A stretch of 64,000 nucleotides of DNA from Duganella sp. Root1480D1. GTDB lineage: Bacteria > Pseudomonadota > Gammaproteobacteria > Burkholderiales > Burkholderiaceae_D. Positions within the stretch are counted from its first letter, which is position 1. Every line of letters starts with the position of its first letter. The position numbers were made by a program, and so were the translations under genes. Location: contig NZ_LMFZ01000001.1 in assembly GCF_001427305.1 (NCBI RefSeq), positions 373,261 through 437,260 on the forward strand. The letters are read 5' to 3'. The notes beneath the pieces are model-generated. The model saw only the letters and a list, made by a program, of their open reading frames with translations. It did no database searches and had not been told where the DNA came from. This document shows, in pieces, positions 8,926-17,992 of the stretch.

Positions 8926-8950
8926 CACCGGTTGAGAGATATCACCGGTG
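8926..8950. promoter_or_regulatory. Dyad, FNR/ANR-like, between MFS gene and cyoA
   Basis: Perfect 7-bp arms CACCGGT (8926-8932) and ACCGGTG (8944-8950) with an 11-base spacer. The centre TTGAGAGATATCAC (8932-8945) resembles the FNR/ANR consensus TTGAT-N4-ATCAA with the outer bases imperfect. It lies about 105 bases upstream of cyoA and just upstream of the MFS ribosome site. An oxygen-responsive or local operator is possible; this is inferred from sequence only. Confidence 0.4.
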
Positions 8951-9052
8951 TTTATTACTGTTATCTAACCTGCTGGTAGGACAATATGTCCAATTTCGCG
9001 CCTTGTCCAGACCCCTCAAAATAGAAAGATTCTTGACTTAGGACATTGTTTC

Positions 9053-10063
9053 TTGCGCATGCCTATATTACTTCTCCTCCTCGCAGCCGTCTGCCTTACA
9101 GGCTGCAATACGATCGTTATGAACCCCGCCGGTGACGTTGCCTCGCAACAGGCGCACCTGGTGACCATCTCGACACTGCTGATGTTGCTGATCATCGTAC
9201 CGGTGATCGCACTGACTGTACTGTTCGCTTGGCGTTACCGAAAAGGCAACACCAACGCCAAATACACCCCGGATTGGGACCACTCGACCCAGCTCGAACT
9301 GGTGATCTGGGGCGCCCCGCTGATGATCATCATCGTGCTCGGCCTGCTGACCTGGATCAGCACCCACCTGCTGGACCCTTACCGTCCACTGAGCCGCATC
9401 GACGAAAAACGTCCGCTGGCAGCCGGCCACAAGCCGCTGGTGGTGCAAGTGGTGGCCATGGACTGGAAATGGCTGTTCATCTACCCGGAGCAGGGCATCG
9501 CCACCGTTAACGAACTGGTGACCCCGATCGACACCCCGATCCGCTTCAAGATCACCGCGTCGACCGTGATGAACTCGTTCTACATCCCAGCGTTGGCCGG
9601 CCAGATCTACGCCATGCCGGGCATGGACACCACCCTGAACGCGGTGCTGAACAAGCCAGGTACCTATGAAGGCTTCTCCGCCAACTATAGCGGCGCCGGC
9701 TTCTCGCACATGCGCTTCAAGTACCACGGCATGTCCACCGCCGACTTCGAGGCCTGGGTCGCCAAGACCAAAGCCGGCGGCGGCGCCCTGGACCGTGCCG
9801 ACTACCTGGCCCTTGAAAAGCCACGCGAGCGCGAACCTGTGCGCCGTTACGCCACGGTTGAAAACGAGCTGTACACGGCCATCATCAACCGCTGCGTCGA
9901 ACCTGGTTCGACCTGCGCCAGCCAGACCATGGCTGACGATGCAGCCCGCGTGCGCGCCGTGACCGCCAAGAAGGAAATGGAAGCGCGCATCTGCACGCCA
10001 AGCGATACCTACGCTGAAGCCAAGCAGGATGTCGCCCTCGTATCTACTCCTCGCAAGAACTGA
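9053..10063 (+). CDS. cyoA: Cytochrome bo3 ubiquinol oxidase subunit II
   Basis: A membrane-anchored periplasmic subunit of the proton-pumping quinol oxidase. It has a lipoprotein signal ([13 protein letters not shown]), two transmembrane helices (about residues 36-58 and 80-102) and a cupredoxin domain ([29 protein letters not shown]). The CuA Cys pair of cytochrome c oxidases is missing, as expected for a quinol oxidase. Start choice: a TTG at 9053 has AGGA nine bases upstream, while the ATG at 9059 is two codons later; either gives the same signal peptide. First gene of the cyo operon. Confidence 0.95.
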   Translation: MRMPILLLLLAAVCLTGCNTIVMNPAGDVASQQAHLVTISTLLMLLIIVPVIALTVLFAWRYRKGNTNAKYTPDWDHSTQLELVIWGAPLMIIIVLGLLTWISTHLLDPYRPLSRIDEKRPLAAGHKPLVVQVVAMDWKWLFIYPEQGIATVNELVTPIDTPIRFKITASTVMNSFYIPALAGQIYAMPGMDTTLNAVLNKPGTYEGFSANYSGAGFSHMRFKYHGMSTADFEAWVAKTKAGGGALDRADYLALEKPREREPVRRYATVENELYTAIINRCVEPGSTCASQTMADDAARVRAVTAKKEMEARICTPSDTYAEAKQDVALVSTPRKN

Positions 10064-10065
10064 AT

Positions 10066-12069
10066 ATGGAAAACCAAACCACCCTCCACCCGCTGCTGGG
10101 CCGGCTGAGCTTGGAAGCGATCCCGTACCATGAGCCGATTCTGCTCGCCACCTTCACCATGGTGGTGCTGGGCGGCCTGGCCGTCATGGGCGCCATGACC
10201 AAATACCGCCTGTGGGGCCCGCTGTGGCGCGACTGGGTCACCAGCATCGACCACAAGAAAATCGGCATCATGTACATGGTGCTCGGCCTGGTCATGCTGC
10301 TGCGCGGCTTCGCCGACGCACTGATGATGCGCCTGCAGCAAGCGGTCGCTTTCGGCGACAGCATGGGCTACCTGCCTCCGCACCACTACGACCAGATCTT
10401 CACCGCCCACGGCGTGATCATGATCTTCTTCGTGGCGATGCCTTTCGTGACCGGCTTGATGAACTACGTGGTGCCGCTGCAGATCGGTGCGCGCGACGTG
10501 GCCTTCCCGTTCCTGAACAACTTCTCCTTCTGGATGACCGCATTCGGCGGCGGCCTGACCATGGTCTCGCTGTTCGTCGGCGAATACGCGAAAACCGGCT
10601 GGCTGGCTTACCCGCCGCTGTCCGGCATCCTGGCCAGCCCTGACGTTGGCGTGGATTACTACATCTGGTCCTTGCAGGTCGCGGGGGTCGGGACACTCCT
10701 GTCAGGCGTCAACCTGATCGCGACCATCGTCAAGATGCGCGCGCCGGGCATGAAGCTGATGAAGATGCCCGTCTTCACCTGGACCTCGCTGTGCACCAAC
10801 GTGCTGATCGTGGTGACCTTCCCTGTGCTGACCGCCGTGCTGGCCATGCTGTCGCTGGACCGTACCTTCGGCACCCACTTCTTCACCAGCGATTTCGGCG
10901 GCGATTCCATGCTGTACGTGAACCTGATCTGGATCTGGGGCCACCCTGAGGTGTACATCCTGGTGCTGCCGGTCTTCGGCGTGTTCTCGGAAATCGTGTC
11001 GACCTTCTCCGGCAAGCGCCTGTTCGGCTACACCTCGATGGTGTACGCAACCGTGGTGATTACCATCCTGTCCTACCTGGTATGGCTGCACCACTTCTTC
11101 ACCATGGGCTCCGGCGCCAGCGTGAACTCCTTCTTCGGCATCACGACGATGATCATTTCGATCCCGACCGGCGCCAAGATCTTCAACTGGCTGTTCACCA
11201 TGTACCGCGGCCGCATCCGCTTCGAACTGCCGATGATGTGGACCATCGCCTTCATGATCACCTTCGTGATCGGCGGCATGACCGGCGTGCTGCTGGCTGT
11301 TCCTCCTGCGGACTTCGTGCTGCACAACTCCCTGTTCCTGATCGCTCACTTCCACAACGTGATCATCGGCGGCGTGGTGTTCGGCGTGTTCGCTGCAATT
11401 AACTACTGGTTCCCGAAAGCCTTCGGCTACAAGCTGGATGTGTTCTGGGGCAAAGTCTCGTTCTGGTGCTGGGTGGTCGGCTTCTACCTCGCCTTCATGC
11501 CGCTGTACGTACTGGGCCTGATGGGCGTGACCCGCCGCATGAGCCACTTCGAAGATCCTTCGCTGCAGATCTGGTTCCAGGTGGCCGCTCTCGGCGCCGT
11601 GCTGATCGCCGGCGGCATCGGTTCGATGCTGGTGCAGTTCTATGTGTCCTACCGTCGCCGCGATGCACTGCGCGACGTGACCGGCGACCCATGGGATGGC
11701 CGTACCCTGGAGTGGTCGACTTCGTCCCCTCCTCCGGACTACAACTTTGCGTTCACCCCGCGCGTGTACGACAACGACACCTGGACCGACATGAAGCGCA
11801 AGAACTACCTGCGTCCAGTGACCGACTTCGTAGCCATCCACATGCCTAAGAACACCGCTGCCGGTTTCGTCATCGCCGGCCTGAGCGCCGCGACCGGCTT
11901 CGCCCTGGTCTGGCAGATGTGGATCTTCGCTGCGCTCGGCCTGGTGGCCACCGTGGGCGCCGCGATCATCCATACCTTTAACTACAAGCGCGATTACTAC
12001 ATCCCGGCCGAAGAAGTCGTTGTGACCGAAGCCGAGCGCACCCGTACCCTGGAGGCTGCCAATGTCTGA
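10066..12069 (+). CDS. cyoB: Cytochrome bo3 ubiquinol oxidase subunit I
   Basis: The 667-residue catalytic subunit of the heme-copper oxidase, with around fifteen membrane helices. The heme and CuB ligands are visible: [14 protein letters not shown] for low-spin heme, [13 protein letters not shown] with the His-Tyr crosslink pair, [11 protein letters not shown] for CuB, and [12 protein letters not shown] with the two last histidines. It oxidises ubiquinol and reduces oxygen to water while pumping protons. The gene begins two bases after the cyoA stop and overlaps cyoC by 8 bases. Confidence 0.98.
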   Translation: MENQTTLHPLLGRLSLEAIPYHEPILLATFTMVVLGGLAVMGAMTKYRLWGPLWRDWVTSIDHKKIGIMYMVLGLVMLLRGFADALMMRLQQAVAFGDSMGYLPPHHYDQIFTAHGVIMIFFVAMPFVTGLMNYVVPLQIGARDVAFPFLNNFSFWMTAFGGGLTMVSLFVGEYAKTGWLAYPPLSGILASPDVGVDYYIWSLQVAGVGTLLSGVNLIATIVKMRAPGMKLMKMPVFTWTSLCTNVLIVVTFPVLTAVLAMLSLDRTFGTHFFTSDFGGDSMLYVNLIWIWGHPEVYILVLPVFGVFSEIVSTFSGKRLFGYTSMVYATVVITILSYLVWLHHFFTMGSGASVNSFFGITTMIISIPTGAKIFNWLFTMYRGRIRFELPMMWTIAFMITFVIGGMTGVLLAVPPADFVLHNSLFLIAHFHNVIIGGVVFGVFAAINYWFPKAFGYKLDVFWGKVSFWCWVVGFYLAFMPLYVLGLMGVTRRMSHFEDPSLQIWFQVAALGAVLIAGGIGSMLVQFYVSYRRRDALRDVTGDPWDGRTLEWSTSSPPPDYNFAFTPRVYDNDTWTDMKRKNYLRPVTDFVAIHMPKNTAAGFVIAGLSAATGFALVWQMWIFAALGLVATVGAAIIHTFNYKRDYYIPAEEVVVTEAERTRTLEAANV

Positions 12070-12703
12070 ACTCGTTCTTGATCCTGCCAAGGCAGGCGCG
12101 CACGGCGCGCAGGACGACATGCCGTTCCACGTCCGCGAACACCATCCGGAGAACGGCACCCTGCTGGGCTTCTGGCTCTACCTGATGAGCGATTGCCTGA
12201 TCTTCGCCGTCCTGTTCATCGCTTACGCAGTCCTGGGCCGCAACTTCGCGGGCGGCCCATCCGGCGCCGAGCTGTTCGACCTGCCGCTGGTAGCATTGAA
12301 CACCAGCTTCCTGCTGCTGTCGTCGATCACCTATGGCTTCGCGATGCTGGCTTCGCAGCGCGCCAAGCTGGGCACCACCCTGGTGTGGCTGGCTGTCACC
12401 GGCTTGTTCGGCCTGGGCTTCCTCAGCCTGGAACTGTTCGAGTTCGTGCACCTGATCCACGAAGGCGCAGGCCCACAGCGCAGCGCGTTCCTGACCTCGT
12501 TCTTCGCGCTGGTCGGCACCCACGGCCTGCACGTCACCTTCGGCGTCATCTGGCTGGTCACCCTGATGGTCCAGCTGAACCGCCACGGCCTGACCGAAGC
12601 CAACACCCGCCGCCTGATGTGCCTGTCGATGTTCTGGCACTTCCTGGACGTGATCTGGATCGGCGTCTTTACCTTTGTCTACCTGATGGGAGTCCTGCCA
12701 TGA
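12062..12703 (+). CDS. cyoC: Cytochrome bo3 ubiquinol oxidase subunit III
   Basis: A 213-residue five-helix membrane subunit of the COX3 type without cofactors. The family sequence [21 protein letters not shown] and the later [19 protein letters not shown] are clear. It starts inside the cyoB 3' end (ATG at 12062, cyoB stop 12067-12069) and its stop overlaps the cyoD ATG, so the operon is translationally coupled. Confidence 0.96.
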   Translation: MSELVLDPAKAGAHGAQDDMPFHVREHHPENGTLLGFWLYLMSDCLIFAVLFIAYAVLGRNFAGGPSGAELFDLPLVALNTSFLLLSSITYGFAMLASQRAKLGTTLVWLAVTGLFGLGFLSLELFEFVHLIHEGAGPQRSAFLTSFFALVGTHGLHVTFGVIWLVTLMVQLNRHGLTEANTRRLMCLSMFWHFLDVIWIGVFTFVYLMGVLP

Positions 12704-13110
12704 GCGCACACCACGACCACGAACACGGCCATGGCCACGGCGCACATGGCGACAGCCATGACCACGGCAGCCTGAAAAGCTACGCCATCGGCTTCATCCT
12801 GTCGGTGATCCTGACCGCGATTCCGTTCTGGCTCGTCATGGGCCACGTGATCAAGGACTCGAGCACCACCGCCTTTGTCATCCTGGGCTTCGCAGCAGTG
12901 CAGATCGTGGTTCACATGATCTATTTCCTGCACATGAACTCCCGTGCGGAAGGCGGCTGGAGCTTGCTGGCACTGATCTTCACCATCGTCCTGGTCGGCA
13001 TCGTGCTCACCGGCTCGATCTGGGTCATGTACCACTTGAACCACAACATGATGCCGTCCATGGGTCCGGCCGGCAGCTCCTCCGTGCAGCAAATGCACGA
13101 CATGCCTTGA
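12700..13110 (+). CDS. cyoD: Cytochrome bo3 ubiquinol oxidase subunit IV
   Basis: A 136-residue subunit with three transmembrane helices and the family motif VQIVVHMIYFLHMN. The first 23 residues are extremely His-rich, with repeated His-Gly and His-Asp pairs, an extension longer than in E. coli CyoD. The ATG at 12700 overlaps the cyoC stop as ATGA, and its own stop overlaps the TTG of the next gene. No cyoE (heme O synthase) follows, so that function must be encoded elsewhere. Confidence 0.95.
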   Translation: MSAHHDHEHGHGHGAHGDSHDHGSLKSYAIGFILSVILTAIPFWLVMGHVIKDSSTTAFVILGFAAVQIVVHMIYFLHMNSRAEGGWSLLALIFTIVLVGIVLTGSIWVMYHLNHNMMPSMGPAGSSSVQQMHDMP

Positions 13111-13832
13111 ACGAAGCGCGCACCGCCTCCCCGCGGGCGCGCCTGTTTTGGGCCGCCGGGATTTCGCTCGCCTGTGCAGTATTTCTGGCGCTCGGAACCT
13201 GGCAGCTGTTTCGCATGCAGTGGAAGCATGAGCTGATCGAGCGCGTCAACCAGCGCGCCCACGCAGCCCCTGTTTCCGCCCCTGCCCCTTCCGATTGGCC
13301 CTCCCTGACCGCCGACAATGCCGAATACCGGCATGTGCAGGTTTCCGGCACCTTGCTGCTCGATCGCAGCACCCTGGTGCAAGCCTCGACCCAGCTTGGC
13401 CCTGGCTTCTGGGTCATGACGCCACTGCAAACCGCCTCAGGCGACATCGTCTTCATCAATCGCGGCTACATTTCCGACCGCAAGGCCAGCACTGGTTCCG
13501 GCACGGCTGCGGCCGAAGTGTCCGGCCTGCTGCGTATGAGCCAGGCAGACGGCGACCTGCTGCGCAAGAATGATCCCGCCAGCCAGCGCTGGTATTCGCG
13601 CGACGTGCCAGCCATCGCTGCCGCAAGCGGCCTGGCAAAAGTTGCCCCCTACTTCATCGATGCCGACGCCAGCCCTGCCCCGCAGGCCGGGCAGCCCGTC
13701 GGCGGCCTTACCGTGATCGCTTTCCGTGATAATCACCTGGTATACGCATTGACTTGGTATGCTCTAGCGTTGATGATCATCGGGCGAACATGGCAAATCA
13801 CTCGGAAAACACGGCGGAACCCGGCGCAATGA
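13107..13832 (+). CDS. SURF1-family oxidase assembly protein
   Basis: A 241-residue protein with the SURF1 topology: an N-terminal membrane helix (about 13-31, followed by LGTWQLFRMQWKHELI), a periplasmic domain (VSGTLLLDRSTLV, GFWVMTPLQTASGDIVFINRGYI), and a C-terminal helix (LTWYALALMIIGRTWQI). SURF1 proteins help insert heme into heme-copper oxidases. The only plausible start is the TTG at 13107, which overlaps the cyoD stop as TTGA, so translation is probably coupled. It occupies the place where enterics have cyoE. Confidence 0.9.
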   Translation: MNEARTASPRARLFWAAGISLACAVFLALGTWQLFRMQWKHELIERVNQRAHAAPVSAPAPSDWPSLTADNAEYRHVQVSGTLLLDRSTLVQASTQLGPGFWVMTPLQTASGDIVFINRGYISDRKASTGSGTAAAEVSGLLRMSQADGDLLRKNDPASQRWYSRDVPAIAAASGLAKVAPYFIDADASPAPQAGQPVGGLTVIAFRDNHLVYALTWYALALMIIGRTWQITRKTRRNPAQ

Positions 13833-15112
13833 TGTCCTTGTCCCTCGCGGCAGGCGTCGGCGACACTACCGGCCACAAAAACATGCTGTACCTGATCCGG
13901 CTGCGCTGGATTGCGGTACTGGGCCAGATCACGACCATCGCCGGCGTGACCCTCGGCCTTGGCCTGAACCTGCCGATGCCGCAGATGCTGACGGTGCTGG
14001 CCTGCCTGATCGCCTTCAACATCGGCAGCCATTTGCGCTGGCACGAAAACCCGATCGTTACCAATAACGAAATGCTCCTGGCGCTGCTGGTCGACGTGGC
14101 CAGCCTGACGGCGCAACTGCATTTCAGTGGCGGCACCACCAACCCCTTTGCTTTCCTCTACCTGCTGCAGGTGATCCTGTCGGCAGTGCTGCTCGACGCC
14201 TGGGCCGCCTGGACCATCGTCGGCATCACGGGCGCCTGCCTGGGCGGACTGGCGATGTTTTCCAAGCCCTTGCCACTGCTGCTGGAAAATGAAAGCGCCT
14301 TTGCCCACTTGTATGTGGAGGGCATGCTGATCTGCTTCCTGCTGAACGCCGGCTTGCTGGTGATCCTGATCAAGCGCATCACGGGCAACCTGCGCGAACG
14401 CGACGCGCGGCTGGCCGACCTGCGCCAGCGCGCTGCCGAGGAAGACCACATCGTGCGCATGGGCCTCCTGGCATCCGGCGCGGCCCATGAACTGGGCACG
14501 CCGATGGCGACCATGTCGGTTCTGCTGGGCGACTGGCGGCGCATGCCGGAATTCACGGGGAACGCAACGCTGCAGGAAGAAATCGAGGAGATGCAGACCC
14601 AGCTCCAGCGCTGCAAGACCATCGTCACCGGCATCCTGTTGTCGGCGGGCGAACTGCGCGGCGAATCCTCGGCCAAGACCACCCTGCGCTCCTTCCTTGA
14701 CGAAATGCTGGAAGAATGGCGCAGCAATCGCCCGGTCGTGGAGTTCGAATACGACGACCAGTTGCCGAGCGACCTGCCGGTGGTGTTCGAGTCCGCGCTC
14801 AAGCAGACAATTTTCAACCTGCTCGATAACGCGCTGGAAGCCTCGCCGCAGTGGGTCCGGCTGGAAGCGTCGGCCGATGGCGAAGTGCTGAAGCTGGCGG
14901 TCAGCGACCGCGGTCCCGGCTTCGCCCCGTCGATGCTGGCGCAATTCGGCAAGCCTTACCAGTCGAGCAAAGGACGTCCAGGCAGCGGACTGGGATTGTT
15001 CCTGGTGGTGAACGTGATTCGCACGCTCGGCGGCACGGTTGAAGCGCGCAACCTGGAACAAGGCGCACTGGTGGAGCTGCGCCTGCCGTTGTCGGCAATC
15101 GCTCTCGAATAG
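13790..15112 (+). CDS. RegB/PrrB/ActS-type redox sensor histidine kinase
   Basis: A membrane sensor kinase with about six helices in the first 190 residues, then DHp and ATPase domains. The quinone-binding heptapeptide GGTTNPF (residues about 114-120) is the RegB hallmark. The phosphorylated His is in AAHELGTPMATM (about 233), and a Cys at about 275 sits 42 residues later, close to the spacing of the redox-active Cys of RegB. ATPase boxes NLLDNALEAS and GSGLGLFLV are clear. It probably reports quinone-pool redox state and may regulate the upstream oxidase genes. The start is uncertain: the ATG at 13829 would overlap the SURF1 stop as ATGA, and 13790 gives a longer N terminus. Confidence 0.88.
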   Translation: MANHSENTAEPGAMMSLSLAAGVGDTTGHKNMLYLIRLRWIAVLGQITTIAGVTLGLGLNLPMPQMLTVLACLIAFNIGSHLRWHENPIVTNNEMLLALLVDVASLTAQLHFSGGTTNPFAFLYLLQVILSAVLLDAWAAWTIVGITGACLGGLAMFSKPLPLLLENESAFAHLYVEGMLICFLLNAGLLVILIKRITGNLRERDARLADLRQRAAEEDHIVRMGLLASGAAHELGTPMATMSVLLGDWRRMPEFTGNATLQEEIEEMQTQLQRCKTIVTGILLSAGELRGESSAKTTLRSFLDEMLEEWRSNRPVVEFEYDDQLPSDLPVVFESALKQTIFNLLDNALEASPQWVRLEASADGEVLKLAVSDRGPGFAPSMLAQFGKPYQSSKGRPGSGLGLFLVVNVIRTLGGTVEARNLEQGALVELRLPLSAIALE

Positions 15113-15120
15113 GAGAATCA

Positions 15121-15657
15121 ATGACTACAGAGCGTTTACTGTTGATCGTGGAGGATGATCCGGCGTTCGCCCGCACCCTTTCGCGCTCGTTCGAGCGGCG
15201 CGGCTATACAGTGCTGCGCGCGGGTAACCTGGAAGAAGTCGACGCCCTGCTGTTAAAGCACACGCCAACGCACGCCGTGGTTGACCTTAAGCTGGAAGGC
15301 AACACCTCCGGCCTGGCTTGTGTGCAGGCCTTGCACACTCACTCGCCGGGAATGCTGATCGTGGTGCTGACTGGCTTCGCCAGCATCGTTACCGCCGTTG
15401 AAGCAGTCAAGCTTGGTGCCTGCCAGTACCTGGCCAAGCCTTCCAATACCGACGATATCGAAGCGGCCTTCTCGCACGTTGCCGGCGTGGCCGAGGTCGA
15501 GCTGACCAACCGGTCGACTTCCATCAAGACGCTGGAATGGGAACATATCCACCAGGTGCTGGCGGAGACCGGCTTCAATATCTCCGAAGCCGCGCGCCGG
15601 CTTGGCATGCACCGCCGCACGCTGGCGCGCAAGCTAGAAAAGCAGCGCGTCAAATAA
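15121..15657 (+). CDS. RegA/PrrA/ActR-type response regulator
   Basis: A 178-residue partner of the preceding kinase. The receiver domain has acidic residues near IVEDDPAF, phosphoacceptor Asp about 55 in VVDLKLEG, Thr in VVLTGFAS and Lys in YLAKPSNTDD. The C terminus is a Fis-type helix-turn-helix ending LGMHRRTLARKLEKQ, the signature of the RegA family. AGGAGA precedes the ATG and the gap to the kinase is 8 bases. In related bacteria RegA controls terminal oxidases and other redox functions; control of the adjacent cyo genes is inferred. Confidence 0.92.
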   Translation: MTTERLLLIVEDDPAFARTLSRSFERRGYTVLRAGNLEEVDALLLKHTPTHAVVDLKLEGNTSGLACVQALHTHSPGMLIVVLTGFASIVTAVEAVKLGACQYLAKPSNTDDIEAAFSHVAGVAEVELTNRSTSIKTLEWEHIHQVLAETGFNISEAARRLGMHRRTLARKLEKQRVK

Positions 15658-15660
15658 GCC

Positions 15661-16665
15661 ATGGGGTTCCGCGACGCCTTGCGCTCCTTCTTCATCGGGG
15701 AAAACCTGAGCGATGGCCCAAGTGCTCCGGTTGCAAGGATCGACATGATGCGGCCCGAAGGTCCGCGCCATTACCTGAAAGCCGTGCCGAGCCGGAAAAC
15801 CGGCGCGAAACGTCCGCTGGTTGTGGTCCTGCATGGCAGCGGAGCCAGTGCCGAACAAGTCCTGGGACGGGCTTTTCCTTTCTCGCCGCTGTCGGTTTGG
15901 CTCGAAATCGCTGAACGCGAGCAAGTGGTCGTGGTCGCCCCCGACGGCATTAAAAGACGCGGACAACGTGCCTGGAATGACGGCTTCGCCGATGTGACAA
16001 GCAATCCCCAATGCGACGACGTAGCCTTCATCGGCGCGGTCATCGATCACGCCATCGCCGAGGACGACGCCGACCCGGAACGGGTCTACGTGATCGGCGT
16101 TTCCAAAGGCGGCATGATGGCCTATCGGATAGCGGTGGAACTGGCGCCGCGCCTGGCCGCATTCGCAACAGTGCTGGCGGCGATGCCACAGCGTGCGTCT
16201 TACGAAGAGCCTGCAACTCCCCTTCCCGCCCTGATCGTCGCTGGGGAGAAAGATCCTTTCATTCCGTATTCAGGCGGCAAGTCCTTCGTCACGTTGTGGT
16301 TCACGGCGCCCGCAATGGGCATCGAAGCCACCGCCGCCCTTTGGCGCAGGCTGGCCGGACTGTGCGGGGAGCCGGCGGTCGCGCGGCTGCCGACGGCAAA
16401 AGGCGATTCGACTCGCGCGATTCGCTACACCTGGGGCGACGATCCCGGTGCCTTGCAGCTTGTTTTGTTGAAAATTGTGGGCGGCGGCCACGCGGAGCCC
16501 AGTCGCAAGAAGCGCTACCCTGGGCTGTTCAGCCGCTTCCCCGGCCGGCAAAATGCCGCTCTCGAAATCGCGGAGGAAGCCTGGACCTTTTTCAAAGACA
16601 AGCGGCGCGCCAGGAACTCACAAGGCAGTTTCGAGGGCGATGCGCTCGCCAAGGCGCTGCAATAG
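15661..16665 (+). CDS. Alpha/beta hydrolase, PHB-depolymerase/LpqC-like esterase
   Basis: A 334-residue hydrolase fold protein of the polyhydroxybutyrate depolymerase/feruloyl-esterase type. It shows the oxyanion strand VVVLHGSGASAEQ, the nucleophile elbow GVSKGGMMAYRIA with catalytic Ser, and the acid region VAGEKDPFIPYSGG; the His is probably in VGGGHAEP. No signal peptide is seen, so it is probably cytoplasmic. It begins four bases after the response regulator stop, so it may be in the same transcript. Its 3' end overlaps the convergent acetyltransferase gene by about 48 bases. Confidence 0.82.
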   Translation: MGFRDALRSFFIGENLSDGPSAPVARIDMMRPEGPRHYLKAVPSRKTGAKRPLVVVLHGSGASAEQVLGRAFPFSPLSVWLEIAEREQVVVVAPDGIKRRGQRAWNDGFADVTSNPQCDDVAFIGAVIDHAIAEDDADPERVYVIGVSKGGMMAYRIAVELAPRLAAFATVLAAMPQRASYEEPATPLPALIVAGEKDPFIPYSGGKSFVTLWFTAPAMGIEATAALWRRLAGLCGEPAVARLPTAKGDSTRAIRYTWGDDPGALQLVLLKIVGGGHAEPSRKKRYPGLFSRFPGRQNAALEIAEEAWTFFKDKRRARNSQGSFEGDALAKALQ

Positions 16666-17259
16666 CAGGTGCACATGGTAGCCATCGACGAAACCGTGGT
16701 GGGCCTGGACACAAAACGGCACCGTCATCGTATCGCCATCCAGTTCGCTAAAACGTCCCCAGGCAATTAACGGGATATCTACGCTTTTGTATTCATAGAT
16801 CGGATGTTCGATAGCACGCATGTCGAGCCACGGCATGCAGGTGGTGTAAACATTGTTCTTCTGCTCGCGCGGCGTCTGGTCGCGCCCGGTGTTGATGAAC
16901 TCGCGCGTCGCCCGCGCCTCCACGCCTGCCGCAAGGCTGCGGGAAATGAACTCCGCACGCTCATTCGACATGTCGAACCTGGCGTAATTCAGGTTGTTGT
17001 CCAGGTTGATGACCGTATAGCCGCCGTAAAAATCGTCGATCTTGATCACTTCCCCTTCGAACTCTCGGTACAGGAAGTTGTCGACATCCTTCACGCTCAT
17101 GTACAAGCAGTACAGAAGGAAGTGGAAAGGCGGCAGTTGCCGCTCCTTGCAGTAGTGACGAAACTCCGGCAAGCGTGCGACAACGCTCAGGTTCAGCAGC
17201 GGATTCGCGTACTGGCGAAATGACTCATAGCGGTCGCGGCGAAATTCAAATTTATCCAT
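16618..17259 (-). CDS. Chloramphenicol acetyltransferase-like protein (CatA fold)
   Basis: A 213-residue trimeric-type CAT homologue. The catalytic signature is AHHGFVDGYHVHLLLQRL near the C terminus, matching the HHxxxDG(F/Y)H motif in which the second His is the general base. The N-terminal MDKFEFRRDRYESFRQYANP and the MPWLDM strand are also family-like. It transfers acetyl from acetyl-CoA, but whether the acceptor is chloramphenicol is unknown; many chromosomal homologues are untested. The ATG at 17259 has GAGGGAG at 8-base spacing, better than the TTG two codons upstream. It is a lone gene, with no transposon or resistance context. Confidence 0.82.
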   Translation of the reverse strand: MDKFEFRRDRYESFRQYANPLLNLSVVARLPEFRHYCKERQLPPFHFLLYCLYMSVKDVDNFLYREFEGEVIKIDDFYGGYTVINLDNNLNYARFDMSNERAEFISRSLAAGVEARATREFINTGRDQTPREQKNNVYTTCMPWLDMRAIEHPIYEYKSVDIPLIAWGRFSELDGDTMTVPFCVQAHHGFVDGYHVHLLLQRLGERIALETAL

Positions 17260-17352
17260 GCTCAATGCTCCCTCGGCGAGGCGACATCATATGAAGGATT
17301 CAGCGGCCAGTCCTTAATATTTGCCAAGCATATTCCATCGCGATCGATGCGG

Positions 17353-17988
17353 CTAAGGCTCGATGTAATCCGTATTTACCAGCCCGCCGAAATCTTCCGA
17401 ATACTCGATATTTCCTGCCCGGACGCTTGCCACGTACTCTGCCAGCCAGGCATGAAAGTTCACAGCAACAATGCGCCGCTCGCCCATGTCATGCCACATG
17501 GTGATGACCTGCCCCAGCGCCCCGTCTGTCGCCGGCTGCAGGTCCAGGCAATAATGGTCGCCACCACCGTTGTGTGTGAAGGGAATCCAGTTGCGATTCC
17601 ACCAGTCGGTGCGCACGCCACGCTCGGTCTCCGAAGCAATCCCTTCAAATTCGCCTGATTCAAGCAATTCGCGCCAGACGTTCCATTGCTCCGCAATCGC
17701 ATCCGTTGACAGGAATTCCGAATTGTCGAACATGCCGCCAGCATTCCCCTGCTGGCCATTGTGGATCTTGAGGCACTCGACGAATGGCGCCGGCAATGAG
17801 ACGCCAAGCGCCACTTCAAGAGCGCGCAGTTGTTCGGCGGTTGCCCCCTGGTTCAGGTCCGCCAGCCCCTCGGGCCAATGAACTGCCAGCCATTCTTCGA
17901 ACTCCTGCCATAGTGCTGGAATGGTCGGCAACACTGCCGCGGTCTTTTCAGCGGTGGTCTTCTGAAGCAGGCGAGAGAGGAAGCTCAT
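17353..17988 (-). CDS. SMI1/KNR4 (SUKH-1) family protein
   Basis: A 211-residue SUKH-superfamily protein. Recognisable pieces are ATAEQLRALEVALGVSLPAPFVECLKIHNGQQG, the conserved N-terminal element of the family, and WIPFTHNGGGDHYCLDLQPATDG, the core strands, split here only by reading. In bacteria many SUKH proteins are immunity proteins against polymorphic toxins, while others are regulators. No toxin gene lies next to it: the neighbours are leuA, five bases away on the same strand, and the CAT-like gene. It may be an orphan immunity gene or housekeeping. Confidence 0.8.
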   Translation of the reverse strand: MSFLSRLLQKTTAEKTAAVLPTIPALWQEFEEWLAVHWPEGLADLNQGATAEQLRALEVALGVSLPAPFVECLKIHNGQQGNAGGMFDNSEFLSTDAIAEQWNVWRELLESGEFEGIASETERGVRTDWWNRNWIPFTHNGGGDHYCLDLQPATDGALGQVITMWHDMGERRIVAVNFHAWLAEYVASVRAGNIEYSEDFGGLVNTDYIEP

Positions 17989-17992
17989 ATGA

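Noticed and set aside
10702-12159. 485-codon minus-strand frame across cyoB
   Set aside because: Antisense shadow of cyoB with no domain and atypical His/Gln/Asp content.
17353-17988. Toxin-immunity locus around the SMI1/KNR4 gene
   Set aside because: No Rhs, polymorphic toxin, VgrG or secretion gene lies within several kilobases, so a full system is not supported.
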